A stretch of 7,167 nucleotides of DNA from CAZJQD01 sp964548165 [NCBI: uncultured bacterium] (GTDB lineage: Bacteria > UBA8481). A program made the translations under genes and the position numbers. The notes under the pieces are model-generated. The model had not been told where the DNA came from. It worked only from the letters and a program-made list of their open reading frames with translations, and searched no databases. Of this stretch, positions 5,285 to 7,167 are shown one piece after another (positions within the stretch are counted from its first letter, which is position 1; each line of letters starts with the position of its first letter). The DNA lies in assembly GCA_964548165.1 (NCBI GenBank), contig CAZJQD010000082.1, positions 1-7,167 on the forward strand, read 5' to 3'.

Positions 5285-7167
5285 CTAAAGCGGCAACTCC
5301 ACAGTGAAGGTGGATCCCTTGCCAAGTTCGCTCTCGACGGTGACGCGACCGTCGTGGCCGCGCATGATCTCGCGGACGATGTAGAGCCCCAACCCGAGAC
5401 CTCTCTCATGAGCGGCGCCCGGTCCCTGGCGAAACGCGGCAAAGACCTGTTCCTGGTTCTCCTTGGCGATCCCGATCCCCTCATCTTCGACGATCAAACG
5501 AGCCGTTGTGGAATCGCCAATCACGCGAAGTCGAATCGGGCCCTTGTCGCCGTAGCGGAGCGCATTCGTGAGGAGGTTGGTGATGACCTGGTCCAGGCGC
5601 TCCCGATCCCAGCACCCCTCGACCGGCGTTGACGCGGTGACCTCGACCCTCGACCCGCTCAGCTCGATCTCCGGTCGATACCGATCCACGACCTCGCGCA
5701 CGAGTGCGGCCAGGTCCATCGGTTCCTTCTTCAGGCGGAACTGGCCGGTCTGGATGCGGGAGATATCGAGCATGCCGGTCACCAGGGTCTGGATCCGTCG
5801 CGTCATCCGCGCCAGCCCCGTCAGGACCGCGAGCAGGCGATCCGCGGGGATCGACTCGGCGCCCGTTCGTTCGATCGTTCTCACGAGATTGGAGATCTGC
5901 ATCTTCAGGGCAGCCAGCGGGGTGGAGAGTTCGTGGGACGCGATCGCGAGAAACCCCTCCCTCGCCTTGACCGCGGCCTCCGCCTCCGCGCGCGCGGCCT
6001 GCTCGCGGATGAGGGCCTGCTCCTTCTCCTCCAGGAGCTTACGCTCGGTGATGTCGCGGATCGACGCGAGGGCGACCATGCCCTCGTCGGTGGAGAAGGG
6101 CGAGAGGCTGATCTCCACGGGAAACTCCTCGCCGCTCTTGCGCTGGCCGAAGAGCCGCAGGCCGGACCCCATCGGGCGAAACTGGGGCGACGAGAAATAG
6201 CGCGCCATGTGAGGCCCATGCGCGGCACGAAAACGCTCCGGGATCAGGACCTCGATGGGTTGTCCCACGATCTCCTCGGACGGATAGCCGAAGACACGTT
6301 CCACCTGGTCGTTGACGAGCAGGATCGCGCGCGAGGAATCCACCATGACCATGGCATCCGGAGCGAATTCGAACAACGAACGAAACCGCGTTTCATTGCG
6401 GATCGCTTCCCGGGTGCGTTCCGTCACGCGCTCTTCCAGGTCCCGTTGCGCGTCAAGGAGCGCCTGCTCGTGGATGTATCGCTCCGCGGTCACGGCAGCC
6501 ATCACGAGCCCGGTCATGGCGCAGACGCCGAGGAACGCCTGGATGACCATGAGATTCCCCTGGTAGGCCGGATCGGCCAGGTCCGAGGCCCGCGCGGCCC
6601 CAAACAGGAACAGGGCGCTGAGGAGAAACGTGCACGCCGAGGCGCCTCGGGCGCCAAATCGCACCGATGCCCAGAGGAGCGGGGGCAGGCAGAGAAACTT
6701 CAAGGGTTGGTAATTTCCTGGGAAGGTCAGAGCGGGGTGGAAGACCACGGAACCCGCGACCAGGACGAAGAGCGCCAGGAGCGCGGCCTCGACGCGCCCA
6801 CCCGTTCTCAGATAGGCGGACACGGGACCGGTCCAGGCCAAGAGGAGCGCGCCGAAGATGAGCACGCCGCCGCTGTCGCCCATGTACCAGGTCAGCCAGA
6901 TCGACCATACGGCTGGGCCGACGGCCGGGTCCGCAAGATACAGGCTGGCCCCTCCCACCGAGGCGCCAACAAGGGGCGCCAGGAGGCCAGCCCCCAGGAT
7001 GAACCGTAGAGAGGACGAGACGGATTCCAGGAGAGGCCTTCGCACCTGGAAACCGACGAGCCAGGTGGCCAGCAAGGCCTCCAGGGTGTTCCCAACCGCG
7101 ATCCCCAGCGATGGCATCACATCGCGAGAGACGAAAAGATTGACGGCGAACGCTCCTAGCGTGACGG
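5285..7167 (-). CDS. Membrane sensor histidine kinase, MASE1-PAS-HisKA-HATPase_c (5' end outside window)
   Basis: The protein would sense a signal at the membrane, autophosphorylate on histidine and pass the phosphate to a response regulator not seen here. The frame is open from the TAG at 5285-5287 to the window edge (626 whole codons visible). The residues upstream of a GTG at 7120, such as GAFAVNLF, read as MASE1 sequence, so that GTG is not the real start. Numbering from it, residues 1-212 hold several hydrophobic segments (about 7-22, 38-60, 84-98, 110-127, 140-155, 160-175, 190-210) with LGIAVGNTLEALLATW typical of MASE1. A coiled coil follows (212-245), then a PAS domain (about 246-358, ending DITERK). 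The H-box is ASHELSTPL with phosphoacceptor H396. The N-box is NLLTNALRYG with N515 and N519. G1 is DEGIGI (546-551) and G2 is GLGLGLYI (574-581). No receiver domain is fused to the C-terminus. It runs convergent with ygeW, so a shared function cannot be inferred. Confidence 0.92.
   Translation of the reverse strand, partial: VTLGAFAVNLFVSRDVMPSLGIAVGNTLEALLATWLVGFQVRRPLLESVSSSLRFILGAGLLAPLVGASVGGASLYLADPAVGPAVWSIWLTWYMGDSGGVLIFGALLLAWTGPVSAYLRTGGRVEAALLALFVLVAGSVVFHPALTFPGNYQPLKFLCLPPLLWASVRFGARGASACTFLLSALFLFGAARASDLADPAYQGNLMVIQAFLGVCAMTGLVMAAVTAERYIHEQALLDAQRDLEERVTERTREAIRNETRFRSLFEFAPDAMVMVDSSRAILLVNDQVERVFGYPSEEIVGQPIEVLIPERFRAAHGPHMARYFSSPQFRPMGSGLRLFGQRKSGEEFPVEISLSPFSTDEGMVALASIRDITERKLLEEKEQALIREQAARAEAEAAVKAREGFLAIASHELSTPLAALKMQISNLVRTIERTGAESIPADRLLAVLTGLARMTRRIQTLVTGMLDISRIQTGQFRLKKEPMDLAALVREVVDRYRPEIELSGSRVEVTASTPVEGCWDRERLDQVITNLLTNALRYGDKGPIRLRVIGDSTTARLIVEDEGIGIAKENQEQVFAAFRQGPGAAHERGLGLGLYIVREIMRGHDGRVTVESELGKGSTFTVELPL

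Noticed and set aside
5933-7009. 358-codon plus-strand open frame opposite the kinase gene
   Set aside because: Composition is rich in R, G and E without recognisable domains, and the opposite strand encodes an unmistakable histidine kinase. It is a GC-rich shadow frame.
7118-7120. GTG at 7120 as the start of the kinase
   Set aside because: The frame remains open to the edge and the upstream residues continue the MASE1 membrane domain, so the gene is cut by the window rather than starting here.

Overview
The window comes from a GC-rich bacterium whose codons end mostly in G or C. It holds six protein-coding genes and no RNA genes, insertion sequences or CRISPR array that I can see. The taxon cannot be fixed from the sequence. 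The GC-rich codon use, the tilS-hpt pair, KatG, a MASE1 sensor kinase and YgeY/YgeW together would fit a soil or sediment lineage such as Acidobacteriota or a deltaproteobacterial-type group, but that is only a guess.

Left part, minus strand (2509 down to 1): a tight operon-like run of tilS (tRNA-Ile lysidine synthetase), hpt (hypoxanthine phosphoribosyltransferase) and the first 126 codons of katG (catalase-peroxidase), which leaves the window at base 1. tilS-hpt is a widely conserved pair. The unusual element is katG placed 10 nt after hpt, with its Shine-Dalgarno overlapping the hpt stop codon.

Middle, plus strand (2693-5279): after a 182-nt divergent spacer comes a two-gene unit. It encodes a YgeY-type M20 metallohydrolase and, 18 nt later, a YgeW-type knotted carbamoyltransferase. 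A strong intrinsic terminator (12-bp stem, GCGA tetraloop, six T) closes the unit. In E. coli and gut bacteria these families belong to a larger ygeX/ygeY/ygeW/ygfK/ssnA/hyuA/xdh cluster linked to selenium-dependent and anaerobic purine catabolism. Here only the pair is present, with clean control signals of its own. A deacylase or ureide hydrolase plus a carbamoyltransferase suggests processing of a ureido or carbamoyl compound, but the substrate is unknown.

Right part, minus strand (from beyond 7167 down to 5285): a membrane sensor histidine kinase (MASE1 - coiled coil - PAS - HisKA - HATPase_c), convergent with ygeW. Its reading frame is open to the window edge, so its true start lies outside. 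No response regulator is visible.

YgeY and YgeW have much stricter codon use than the kinase. They contain no TTA, CTA or TCA codon in 838 codons, which produces a very long but probably meaningless antisense open frame that runs into tilS.
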